From: Gloeophyllum trabeum ATCC 11539
Taxonomy: Eukaryota > Basidiomycota > Agaricomycetes > Gloeophyllales > Gloeophyllaceae
NCBI RefSeq assembly: GCF_000344685.1
Contig: NW_006920426.1
Location: 421,619 to 485,618 of the forward strand
Length of the DNA: 64,000 nucleotides
Direction: 5' to 3'
The position numbers and the translations under genes were made by a program. The notes beneath the pieces were generated by a model. It was given only the letters and a program-made list of their open reading frames with translations, did not search any database and had not been told where the DNA came from. Of this stretch, positions 11,197-21,810 are shown piece after piece. Position 1 is the first letter of the stretch. Every line of letters begins with the position of its first letter.

Positions 11197-12899
11197 TCAG
11201 TCGACGCTAGTGAGGCTTCCCTGAGATGCTGTCTCGTCGTCTGTCGTCTCTGTACCAGTGACGCTAGTGGCACCATCATCGTAATCCAAGTCCTGCTCGC
11301 CCGACTCCTGACTACCGTCCTCGTTTTGTCCCTCCGCCCCCAACGCCTCCCCGAAAGTGGTACTGCTACTCATCATCGCCCCGAAAGATACGGCGCGCTC
11401 CATCTGCGGCGTCGGCGAGTGCATTCCGGGACCATACCTTCCGATGTTCATGCTGCCGAAACCTTTAAGGGGAGAGAATCGGTATGATAAGCTGGCGGGG
11501 TGGTTGTGGCTACGAGGACGAAGTACCGTTGACGAGGGACCCGAGGGGTCTGCCTTGGCTTTGGTTGATGGAGCTTGGGGTCGGCGTGGAGCTGCGTTCG
11601 GGGGTGCCGGGGTGGTTGAGGGATGTACTACGGAGGGGGACCGGACGAGTCGGAGTGGGTGCGATGGCTGCAACTACTGGAGGTTCATGGTTGTGGGCTT
11701 CTGCGCCATGGTCATGATCGTGCTCGTGCTCGTGCTCATGGTCATGCTCGTACTCGTGCTCATGGTCGTGCTCATGGTCATGATCATGCTGGTGCCCATG
11801 CTCACGATGGTGATGGTGACCGTCGTGAGGGGAAGGATGTACATGGGCGTGGGGGAATGCGAAGTGATGTTCCTCGGGAGTGCCCGGGTGGGGTACTGGG
11901 ACCTGTGCAGGAACAAACAATGTCTGTTCTTCATATTCCCCGACGCCGGGCTCCCGCAACTCTGGAGGCGTTGAGCCCGGTTCGCGGTCCGAAGGTTGAG
12001 GCGGGATGCGATGCAATAAGCCGAACCTGACACGACAATGACATGAGCATTGCTGTGAAAAAAACGAAACAATGGCAATTTACGTACCCGAATACGCATC
12101 CTAGAAGGCCCTCTCCGCCCCATTGGCGGTTAGGAACTAGTACCACTTCGCGTATCGTGCTGAAGCAGGAATTAGCGCATAATGGCAAGTGGAGTATCGT
12201 AGGACCTACTCGAAGTCGTGTGAATAGACATAAACCCGTAGTGGCTTGTCAATATGCTAAGAGAGCGTTGGTCAGAATTTGCTCTAGGTACATTCCGCAA
12301 GGTAGCTTACCGCCTCCACCACGTCATAGAAATCGTTCTCGGCGCTGAGCACACCTCCGGACCAGCCTATGATCCAGTCCCCGTATGGTACTAACCCTGC
12401 ATCTTCTGCTGGGCTACCCTCTAGCACGTCTAAGACATGCCAGACATTGTCCAATGAATACTCCGGCTGACACATTCGCATACTCAAACCGAGCAGAGAT
12501 GGCTTGCTTTCCGGCTCTGATTCCTTAAGATTTGGGAGGGCTGAGTTTGCAGCCGACCATGCTCTGGAGGGAATGATAGGAACGACTAATCACACTGAAA
12601 CGTTTCTTTCACCGGTCATGGTAAGCGGGACATGAATTACTCGTACCTCTCGTGTCTCGACTCTTGCTATTCCATACTACCAGATTCAGTACTTGGTCTT
12701 CATGACTCTCCACTATTCTCTCGAGCTCAGACGCGTCTACGTTCTTCCCAGAGTTGAAAGTGTCCCCCTCAAAGCCGACCACGAAGTCAAAGAAAGGTTC
12801 GATGTTCGTCTGGGAGGCTGGCGACGCTGGCGTCACCCTTAATACATGGAGGGCTTGTGAAGGCGGTTGATCCTGCGACGTCGAGTATCCAGCACCCAT
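11197..12899 (-). CDS. GRASP: Golgi reassembly-stacking protein (GRASP55/65 family)
   Basis: Peripheral Golgi protein that tethers membranes and, in fungi, also supports unconventional secretion. The start at 12899 gives MGAGYS, an N-myristoylation signal (Gly2, Ser6), which favours this Met over the upstream one in the same frame. Two PDZ-like GRASP repeats follow: residues about 15-95 (VTPASPASQTNIEPFFDFVVGFEG, LNLVVWNSKSRDTR) and about 110-215 (SLLGLSMRMCQPE, HVLDVLEGSPAEDAGL, YGDWIIGWSGGVLS, PLRVYVYSHDFD, NRQWGGEGLLGCVFG). Residues about 268-330 are a His/Asp/Glu-rich tract, and the rest is a low-complexity Ser/Thr/Pro tail ending LTSVD. Total about 475 residues and five exons. The PDZ part is canonical; the histidine tract is unusual. 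The two-PDZ layout with an N-terminal Gly makes the identity secure. Confidence 0.9.
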
Positions 12900-15800
12900 C
12901 GAATTCTGGTAAAGCCCGCGGACGCGTCCACGTTGGGTTACTTGGTGGATTCGAAGCAAGAGCGAGGGTGGCTACGGCATCTGCCGCGCTGCCAGCATCT
13001 GTCTTGCGCTCTCCACCTCCACTGCCATTCTGCTGTTCATTCCTTGCGCTTGATGTTGATCTCAACGTCCTGGAACTCAAGGTTGTCCATTTTACTTGGA
13101 ATTCCGAGCGTTGCGACCGGGCTCAGTCGGACCTGTCCAAGGATAGGCGACCTCCAAAGTCCAAATTATTGTCGCACAGCAAGGGTCTGAACTATGAAGA
13201 GTCTGGATCAGTCGAAAAATCGAATAGCTGTAAGCTTCTGATTGCTGGCCAGATCGAAGGGATCGTCGCCCATTAATCTGGCCGGTGCTTTTTTCGCATG
13301 GTCAACATGTTGGACATGTGTTTGTGGTATGTCTGAGAACCGCGGTCACCCCTCTATGCAATCGCAGAGCTAGATAGTCGACGATGGCTTCTGTTGTGCT
13401 ACCTCAGATGCGACCTATTCATTAGCGAACGGATAGCCACAGAGCCAGTCTTGTCCTACAAGGAATAAGGGGGTAACGATATCCTTCCGCCGCCGGTCAC
13501 CAAACCTCTAACCCTTACGAGGAAAGGAAATGTATCGCCATCCTGGCAGTGCGCTCCGATTGAAACTCCCCGGGGATTCCAGAGGACCAAACGGTACAAG
13601 GACCTGGTATTGCTAGCCCTGCCTTCATTGCTTGCTGGTTCCATGACCTTAGCTGTCTTCGATTATCGCTCTTGCACATGTCCCCGGCTTTCTGGTGGTC
13701 GAACTCTCGTACATCCCCCGAAAGTCTTGACTCTCGGCTCCTTAAAGTACCGTGCGCCACTTAACCGCCCTTTCTACCTTCCAATCTAGTAAACGACGAA
13801 CGGATCGTAGCCGCCGTAGTCCTACCACAAAGGACCGTAATTGAGCCGCGACATAAGCTCCCGATCTCTCCTGCGGCCCCGAGCCGGTCTTTTGCACGCT
13901 AATTTGGATCTGTCCCTCGCCGTCGAATCTACGTCTGGGGTCGACTCTAACCTTGCTGGCTTGGTATGGGAAGTTCTGCCCGTACTTGGGTAAATATCGA
14001 GACGTCCCCGTTGATTGGGGTCTAAATCCAGAGTGGTGGTACGATTTTAGGGCAACAACCTTAGAGCCGCCTCAGTATTGTTGGCCCAAGATTGGTCTCT
14101 ATCTCGAAGGACTCCAGCCTTTTCTAAAAAGCTGGGATCTTTCATGCTCACGGCGCCGGCGTCGGTCCTCCTACCCTGTCAATACTGACCTTTCCGCGGA
14201 GTAGAGCTTCAAGGCAGATAAGGCGCCTCAGCGTCGCTTCTCCCTCTAACTAAGAGAGATCGAATGGCCCCCGTGACTCGACTGTATGGATGACTCACCA
14301 ACTCCGCCGAAAACTTCGAGGGTGACGGAAGCGCCGGGCAATAACTTCAAGTCCCGATAACCTCATAACTTTCTCATACCAAGGGAAGGTTTGCTTCCAG
14401 AGGGTATGGATGGGAATATTCCTTGATAGGTGCCGGTTCGAAGACTTTTTCCATTGCACCCTACTTCAATTACTTCATCAATTCCCATTTTGTCTCGATG
14501 CCCAGCATAAAGGCAGCACCGTCGAGACAACCACCCGAAGCACGGGACTCCAATTGTATGAAAGGTCAAATCACGACGCCCGGCGAGAAGAGGGGAGGGC
14601 GCGAAAAACCATCGAAGCCGGAGAGCGCTCTCCCTTTACAAGAGGTAGGGCACGGGTGCTGGCCCTGTCTTACTCACGCATTGTTGAGGCTGCCTTGCGT
14701 CTCTTCTATTATGCTTCGCTAACGCTTTCCTGGTCATCTATCATCTATGTGGTTGTGCCAGTCCCAAATCCGAGGGATTCTTGCGAAATCAGGATCCCTA
14801 CCAGGAGTACCTGTTGCCGGGACGAAATCCTTATTTTCGACTACTCCTCTGGCATTGTTTGTGGATTTCAATCCTGGCAATCACCGCTTTGAAGGGTTAT
14901 ACTAGGCTCTCGGACTTTCCAGCGTAACTGAGATCTCGGACCCGCTCAGTGGTCCATTCGCGACTCCCCGATGTTGTGTCCTCCTTCTCCGATAAGCAAA
15001 TACCTCGACGTGTTGCAGCTCCGCCTCCAGAGACCGGCGGAAGGCATCGTATGCAGTCCTCGGGAACTTTCCGCAGGGGGAGACATTGGGTAGGTGCTCA
15101 GTCGCTTGCCTGACATGGGAATCCTACGAGACCCGATGTTCTTCGACGCCTTTTCTGAAATCCTCGTTAGGCATCTCTCCGTATTATGACAAACCACTCG
15201 CTTTGGGCTCGTATAGGTAAAGGCTGAAGCCCAAGAGGTCTTCCACTGGGGATAAATTGGAATTCGATGTCTTCCATGCTCTTGTTCGCATTCAAGCCCG
15301 AGTCCGAGGACGTGCGTCGGTGAGAAGCTTTCGCCGTGGACGGACAATTATCTAGGTTCACGTCCCAGATCTAGAATGGGATATGTCTGGCTTCGGCAGG
15401 GTGGGCCCTGGTTCCCGTGGATGCCCTCGGCACCGAGAATATCCAAAGGAGGGTATGTACCCTCGTTTGGCCTGCGTTCACTGCGCCCAAATGTACCGCG
15501 CACTACCTCTCGACGCAGTTACCCCGCCGGCATCGTGCCTTCAGATCTACCTCGAGTGCCCAGTGTATCTGACGTGTCTATGGGCGCATTCCGCTCTCGC
15601 CCGGGGCTTTGGCTGCGTGGTACGATCTCGTAGTACGGATGATCCGATGATGAAGGTTGCCGTCCTGAACAGGAATTCTCGTCTTCGAAGACGTTGTCTG
15701 TCCAAAATCAGGTACATTGGGATGGCCCAGGGCATGAGGGGTAGGGTTTGGGATCTGTCACATGAGGAGGCACTGTTCGCTGGCGGCCTCTCTGTTGGGC

Positions 15801-16393
15801 AGTCGTGGGTAACATCTGGCACGGGCCATCCTATACTTTGTACCCTCCAGAATAAATTCGTAGATTATTCAAATAAACTGCAGAATCCGAATGGTGTCCG
15901 AGAGTGGCGATGCGCTCAGCGATCGAAAGACTAAGATCACTTTAAATTCGGGACCGACTGAAGGGCAGTATTGGGTGGCGGGCTGCGATATATATCTCAG
16001 AGGTGAATCCGCTAGTGATGGAATTATCCCCTTCGGTCGATATAGCCGGAGTTTGGCCGAGAAACTCGTGACAGCATATGAGTTGTGGTTTGCAGAGCAT
16101 GCGATTGGGGCGTTCCAAGCCCACTCTGCGCGTAGCACTGATGTTGAACCTGATTGAGAAGTGATAAACATTGAGAAAAGAAGGCTTTACCACGAGAAAA
16201 GTCGCGCAGAGCGAAACTCAGCCAACTGCTGCCGGGGTGGATGGAGTTTGAATATCGCGTGAAATCGATCCGGACACGGCTCGCTTAGAGTGCTTTGCGC
16301 CCTTACCCCGCATTCCGCCCCCCGCACCGACTCTGGCTTGCATTTGCCCCGAATCCGAGTATAGTTGGCTATTAGCAGCCTCCAATAGTCGGC
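12900..16393. other. Gene desert, 3.5 kb
   Basis: Between the divergent GRASP and zinc-cluster genes. No frame gives an exon chain with recognisable domain motifs, and none of the short frames looks conserved. CpG dinucleotides are still frequent, so there is no sign of strong RIP-type decay. I saw no terminal repeats, tRNA signature or rRNA match. The outer few hundred bases should be promoters of the two flanking genes. A possible broken coding segment at 15383-16157 is listed separately. Confidence 0.55.
15383..16157 (+). pseudogene. Possible decayed coding segment, family unknown
   Basis: Two neighbouring plus-strand frames stand out within the desert. The first (15383-15934) contains a Cys-spaced stretch, PRLACVHCAQMY with further Cys residues downstream. 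The second (15891-16157) reads KITLNSGPTEGQYWVAGCDIY and PFGRYSRSLAEKLVTAYELW, which looks protein-like. They overlap in different frames and I cannot join them into one product. This may be a pseudogene or two chance frames; no family is recognised. Confidence 0.2.
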
Positions 16394-19359
16394 ATGCCTG
16401 TGGCTCGACCCAAGAAAGAGGCCGAACCGGCGTCCTTGTCTTCGGACGACGGCGCTCCAAAGAAACCCAACGCCGAAAACAGCAAGATCAAGAGAAAGTA
16501 AGTCAGCGTCCTCCATCCGACTTTTCCCCGCTCGCGCCTTTCCTGGCGCGTCCCTCTTCTACCGCCGTGACGTCTAGAGCCTGCTGTCTCTAGTCTACAT
16601 TGCGTCGCGGTACTGCTAGCTACATGTTATGCGTCCTCTACCGCCGCCTCTGCTAGTCACTGACGGAGATGAACCCGAACAGGCGCCAATCCCAGAGTAA
16701 GCCAGTACAGTTCTCGCTCAGCGATCGTTGCTGACGGTTCTGCTGTAGGTTGCGATGCTTGCAGAGCACGCAAGGTCCGATGTGCTCGCGAGAACCCAGA
16801 CGACCAATCCCAACCGTGCAAGCACTGCGTTGCCCTTGGCATCCCATGCACATATGAGTACCAGCCGAAGAAAAGAGGCCCCCCTAATTTGTGAGCGATT
16901 TATCTAGACCAAAAGACGCGCACCTGATTCATGGGGTGATCCAAGATACCTCCGTCGTCTACAAGAGGCCGCTGCAGCCGCAGCCGCAGGGAAATCGGAC
17001 AACAAAAATGACGAAATGTCGGTGTCGCCTGTATCCGCCAACATGAGCCCGCCGCGGACGGGCATATCGCCGTCCAACAGCCACGCGGGCCCATCCGCCT
17101 TCCTCGACCCTTCGCTGTCCTCCATGCCTTCGAGCGTCATGACACAGTCGCGGTACCCCATATCAGCTGATTCATTCCATTCCCAGTACCCGACCATGTC
17201 AGGCTTGCCATCGCCGACGTACGGCCCACCGCGATCACCCGGCAGCGAAGACGGACCATTCTCGCCGGTGGACCAGTTCAACACGTACCCTCTCTACAAC
17301 TGGTCATACAAGCACCAGCATCCACCATCTGGCCCGCCCCCACCGCCCACGGCGCTTGTCCCATTATCATACTATTACCGGCCCCACCGCTTGGAGGAGG
17401 TAGCGCCCAGGGAGACCATCTCACTCATCATCGCGCTTTTCTTCGATTTCGTCTACCCGCTCACGCCGTGCGTCCACAAGCCTTCGTTCATGACTGATCT
17501 GCACACGCACCGAGAGGAGAGAGATCCGCTGTTTTTTGCGCTTGTAATGAGCACTATCGCGTCGACGCTGGTGCAGGTACCGCGTTCTTACGTCCCAATG
17601 GAGCGGGCGGCGGTGAGAAAGCTGGCCCAAAACTGTCACGAAGCCAGCCGACATATTTCGGTTGCATCGTACGATCCGCCGACATCCATGCATGTCGTTA
17701 TTCGCTACTTGTAAGTCACCTCCATGGCTTACACCTCGGAATACAATAATGTACGAGGACGTCTACAGTGACACGGTTTATCACTTCTGTGAGGGACATG
17801 ATGCGACATCGCACGCTGCTTTTGGGGAAGCGGCACATATTGCCGTGACTCTGCGTATGCACGAGGAGGCTTCATATGAAGGTCTCGACCCTATTGAGTG
17901 TGAAGTCCGCCGCAGGACATTCTGGTTGCTCTTTGGAGGTAAGTCATGGATGCTATGACTAGAAAAATGGAGTGATCAATTTTTTGTAGCGGATAAATCA
18001 ATGTCCATTCTGCTCGGGAGGCCTATCTGCCTGAGAGACGAGGACTGCACTGTCCACTTCCCAAAGGAGCTCGATGATGAGTAGTGAGTAACTTGCTTAT
18101 TATTGGGCATCCTGGGGGACACAGAATAGACAGCGCTTATATTGGATATGCTTTTATTTTCATTATTGACGCCCTCCCAGTATTAGTGCCACCGCTTATC
18201 TAGGCCAACCGCCCGGCAAAACCGCTCTTGTCTCCGGGCTAAACTACATATCTCGGATATTCGCTCTGCTGGGTGAAATCCTCGTCCGCATCCGAGTGGA
18301 CAAGCGTTCACCGCCGCAAGGGCACTTCGCCACGGCCAGGTTGGAGGAAGTACAGACACTGCACGCCCGTATTATGTCTGCACTGGTTCACGCCCCCGAG
18401 CCACTTCAGCTCAAGCGGGCCCTCCCGCAGAGTTCCAGCGTTCCCAAGGAGTTCGGCGGCGCAGGTTTTAGACAGGCCACGTTTGCAGAGGTCAAGGATT
18501 TCTTTGATAATCCGAACGCTTCGAGGGCCAATGCTTCAAATCCATTCTTGGTAATGCAGGCGAATCTTTATGTCACACAGGTCGGTCTTACTCTACTTCA
18601 ACCTTGTTGTATGAAACTTAACTGCCGTACGGCAGCAACTCGTGCGCTTTGTTATAGAGCAGTACCGGGACGAGCTCCTGACATCATTGCATGGAAGTGT
18701 GGATGAGTCGCGTATTGCTGAAGAGAGAGAGGCAGTGGCCAGCGAGTTGCTAAACATTCTGCATAGGTATGTTCGGATCGTCGCTCCGGGCATTTCGAAT
18801 ACCTCACCGAAGCACGCTCACTAACCCAAACTCCCCTCGAAGCATCCCTATTCAATCCATAGCCACTAATGGACCTTCACTCGTGAGTGTTTTCCGAGCT
18901 TCTGCGCTAATTATTCTATTGTTGATCTATTATTATCTCCGACGACGCTGATATTCTCCACCATGTATATTTTTTAATAGGTTCACAAGGTGCGCTTCGT
19001 CGCTTCCACGCTCCTCGACGCCGTCAGGAAGGCCGAGATTGCACCCGCGTCCGCTGCACGCGCCCATGCTTACCTCTGTACGTCGTCGTTCTCCATCTTC
19101 TTCATATGCCACATGGGATTGACGTTCGGCTTGGCGTTGCACCCGACGCCGATCAGGGGATTTTCTTTCCATTCTGTCCGAGATCGAGAGGAACTACCTG
19201 TGAGTACATACAAGAACTTTTCTTCTTATCTTTTACGTGCCGTGTTTCTTTGTCATTCATCTGGCAGCGTGGCTGATAAATGACGTGCTTCTGGCTCGCA
19301 GGCTGGACGATGATAGAGATGGGACGTCGAGTGATGGACTGCTGGTACCTCCCAGTTAG
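16394..19359 (+). CDS. Zn(II)2Cys6 transcription factor with fungal middle homology region
   Basis: Nuclear DNA-binding regulator, about 780 residues. A basic N-terminus (MPVARPKKEAEP) leads to the zinc cluster CDACRARKVRC, then 11 residues, then CKHC and six residues to the last Cys before TYEYQPKKRGPP: the C-x2-C-x6-C-x11-C-x2-C-x6-C pattern. Residues just before the first Cys come from a 14-nt microexon (16683-16696). A Ser/Pro-rich linker follows, then the Fungal_trans region: ETISLIIALFFDFVYPLTPCVHKPSF, AAHIAVTLRMHEEASYEGLDPIECEVRRRTFWLLFGADKSMSILLGRPICLRDEDC. The product ends LLVPPS at 19359. No partner gene hints at its targets: its neighbours are a gene desert and AOS1. The target pathway is unknown. 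Confidence 0.85.
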
Positions 19360-19816
19360 CTGCCGCCGCTCTCGCGGGACTTTCACGTTTCCTTCTGCGT
19401 CTGGTCCGAACTATGGAGTCACGGTGGACTCCCCTGAATGGGAGCTCATAACTCGTTACATCCTATCGGTCCGTGCTCCATATTTGACGGCATCTTTACG
19501 ATTTATCTACGCATGGTGACGCTGCTTTATTTTCCCTTCGCCTCGTCGGCGGAATGTAAATAGTGGATGGACATTTGCTGTATGTTCTACTGTAATAATT
19601 GTATCATCGCTGGATCCTCATTTTGTGTTGTCATTGTTACTGTTGCACTTGCCATGGCCAGCGACCGGTGTGGCTCTCGAAGCCACCCCGGGAGTTGCCG
19701 GAAATGCATACTTCGTAGTTGGTATTGCGCTGCTTCCTAGGCGCCTGCGTGGAACAAGGCGTACATGCAACATTGTTTATTGCGGCACCTACAGGCACCC
19801 GCCGTAAAAGTAAAGG
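19360..19816. other. Intergenic, 0.46 kb
   Basis: 3' flank of the zinc-cluster gene and promoter of AOS1, same strand. Nothing recognised apart from AT-richer sequence typical of a transcript end near 19510-19630. Confidence 0.5.
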
Positions 19817-21320
19817 ATGGCGACAGCGGAAGATCCAGCGAGTAAAAGTCTCCCAGCCCAGATAACAGAGGGTACGTATCCCGCATTGTATGGCGAGGCA
19901 GAATGGAGAGACGCGTTCTCCAATGCAGTCTTCAAGCCCTTGCATTTCCCCTGCTGACTTTTTCGTTTTAGACGAAGCCGCACTATATGACCGGCAAATC
20001 CGACTGTGGGGCCTAGAAGCCCAGCAGAGGTTCGTCCTCGTCCCTCTCCCGCGCACGCCGCGTCTCAAGCTCACCGCAGATCGTGCCTCCCCTCCCGATG
20101 TGAATCGTAAAACGTTGTAGGATGCGCAATGCGACGATATTGGTGGTCAAGCTCAAGGGCGTCGCAACGGAGACGATCAAGAATATCGTGCTTGCGGGGA
20201 TTGGGAAGCTCGTGATCGTGGACGGGGAGGACGTGGCGGAGGAGGATCTGGGGACAGGGTTTTTCTTCAGGGATGAGGATGTAGGTACCAAGGTGAGTTT
20301 GCTAAGTTCAGGAGCGCCGGTTGCGAACCGGGATGTGGTGACATTTGGAACAGAGAGTGGACGCCGCGAAGGCACGCATCGAGAGTTTAAACCCTCTCGT
20401 CGCCGTTGAGACGATACCAACTTCCTCTGTCTTGGAGAGGGATAAACTGGACTCGTTGATCCAAGGAGTTGACCTTGTCTGCGTAACGGACTCGGAGCGA
20501 GACTTTCTCGTGAGTATACATTACAAATTTTAACAGCTCCATGTAACGCTCCTTTTCACTAGATCCGCGTGAACGAAGCATGTAGAAGATTTGGGAAGCC
20601 TTTCTATGCAGGCGGGTCGTATGGGCTGTATGGATACATATTCTGTGATTTACTGAAACACGAATATCTTGCTCCGTATGCCGTCCTATCTTACTCTACT
20701 TTATTCACAAGTTCTGACAATACTCAGTGACCGAAATCCGCCAAAGGACGCACCCCCGAGGAGTGTCAAAATGACCGCGACATACTTCCCTTTGCACGCA
20801 GCTCTTAGACATAAGTGGACCGGTATGACGAAGAGGCAGACTCGGGAGCTCAATCCTGGTGTTGTCTTTGCCATTCTCGGTACGCTACAGATGCTATGCC
20901 TGAGGCTACAGTAACATACTGATGGGATCGATTCGAAGGCCTCTGGGAGTTTCAGTCCGTACACCGAGGGAAGCTGCCAGACGATGCCAACCATGCCGCT
21001 GAACTGCAGTCGATTGCGAACAGCCTGCTGTCAGACGCGGATCTGAACAAGCAAACCATCACTGCTGTGCCCAGTGAGATCATCCAGTAAGTTCGAGTGA
21101 TGATGCTTCCACGGTTCTCAGCTTCTCATGGACACGGTTTGTCAGTTCTGTCTCCACTACGGCGACACACGAGTTCTCGCCGGTCTGCGCAGTGGTGGGG
21201 GGAATGTTGGCGCAAGATATATTAAAAGCGCTGGCTGCCCGGGAGCCTCCGATTGCCAACTTTTTCGTGTTTGACGGTACGACAGGTGCAGGGACCGTCG
21301 TGAAAATGGCTATGCCTTAG
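19817..21320 (+). CDS. AOS1: SUMO-activating enzyme subunit 1 (AOS1/SAE1)
   Basis: Non-catalytic half of the heterodimeric SUMO E1; with UBA2 it adenylates SUMO in the nucleus. About 345 residues from ATG 19817 (MATAEDPASKSLPAQITE). Family landmarks: EAALYDRQIRLWGLEAQQRMRNATILVV (ThiF-like N-terminus with the conserved YDRQIRLWG), IKNIVLAGIGKLVIVDGE, FFFRDEDVGTKRVDAAKARIESLNPLV, then CRRFGKPFYAGGSYGLYGYIFCDL. The C-terminus is FSPVCAVVGGMLAQDILKALAAREPPIANFFVFDG. No catalytic Cys is expected, since that residue sits in UBA2. The start fits because intron 1 joins it directly to the YDRQIRLWG exon. Stop at 21318-21320. The ULP2-like protease lies 8.5 kb downstream on the same strand. Confidence 0.92.
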
Positions 21321-21810
21321 CTTTCCTCCTGTAAGTATTGTACGTATGCTTTGTCTGCTCCTATATCATATACGTCACCGCGCGCTTCCTCTTCTGCGTC
21401 ATAACTCGCGAGCTGTACCTGCTGCATGCCACAAGCCGCCGGCCGCCGTCAGCGCCCAATTGCTCGGTGCGCCTTGAGAAACGGTCTACATCGTCCCAGT
21501 CGCCTTATATTTACAGAGAGCATCCCCTTCTGCTAGAAATTGTCGCGTTATCTCCGGCAGAGCATTACATATCCCCGTTCTATTTCTTTACTTGCCTCGC
21601 GGCGACATATCAACGCTCCACCACGGTCTGAAGGTGCCGGGCAGCCACCGTTACGAGTGACGTGACGAGGGTACAGCCCAGAGGAAATACGCCGCACTGC
21701 GCGTGTCTCAGCGCTCCGAGTGGGAACTGGAACGAAGGCGTTCGTTTTGGTTCACTACTGTCGTCGTCGTACACGCCGTCTCCCTCCTTTCTCCTGCAGT
21801 TCCGGCCGTT
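21321..21810. other. Intergenic, 0.49 kb
   Basis: AOS1 3' flank and the promoter/5' UTR of the GH16 gene. A pyrimidine-rich stretch lies just before the GH16 start codon, as is common near basidiomycete transcription starts. An in-frame upstream Met at 21703 would add 36 residues and is less likely. Confidence 0.5.

Noticed and set aside
11357..11974. Plus-strand frame with repeated Val-Leu-Met hydrophobic runs, resembling membrane helices
   Set aside because: It is the complement of the GRASP His/Asp/Glu tract; the hydrophobic look is an effect of reading CAT/GAC repeats in reverse.
14430..14470. GGTTCGAAGAC resembling a tRNA box B
   Set aside because: No matching acceptor stem, box A or anticodon arm at the right distance.
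13440..14900. Possible rRNA or organellar DNA fragment
   Set aside because: The composition looked unlike neighbouring genes, but no stretch matched rRNA core sequences I know on either strand, and it is not AT-rich like fungal mitochondrial DNA.
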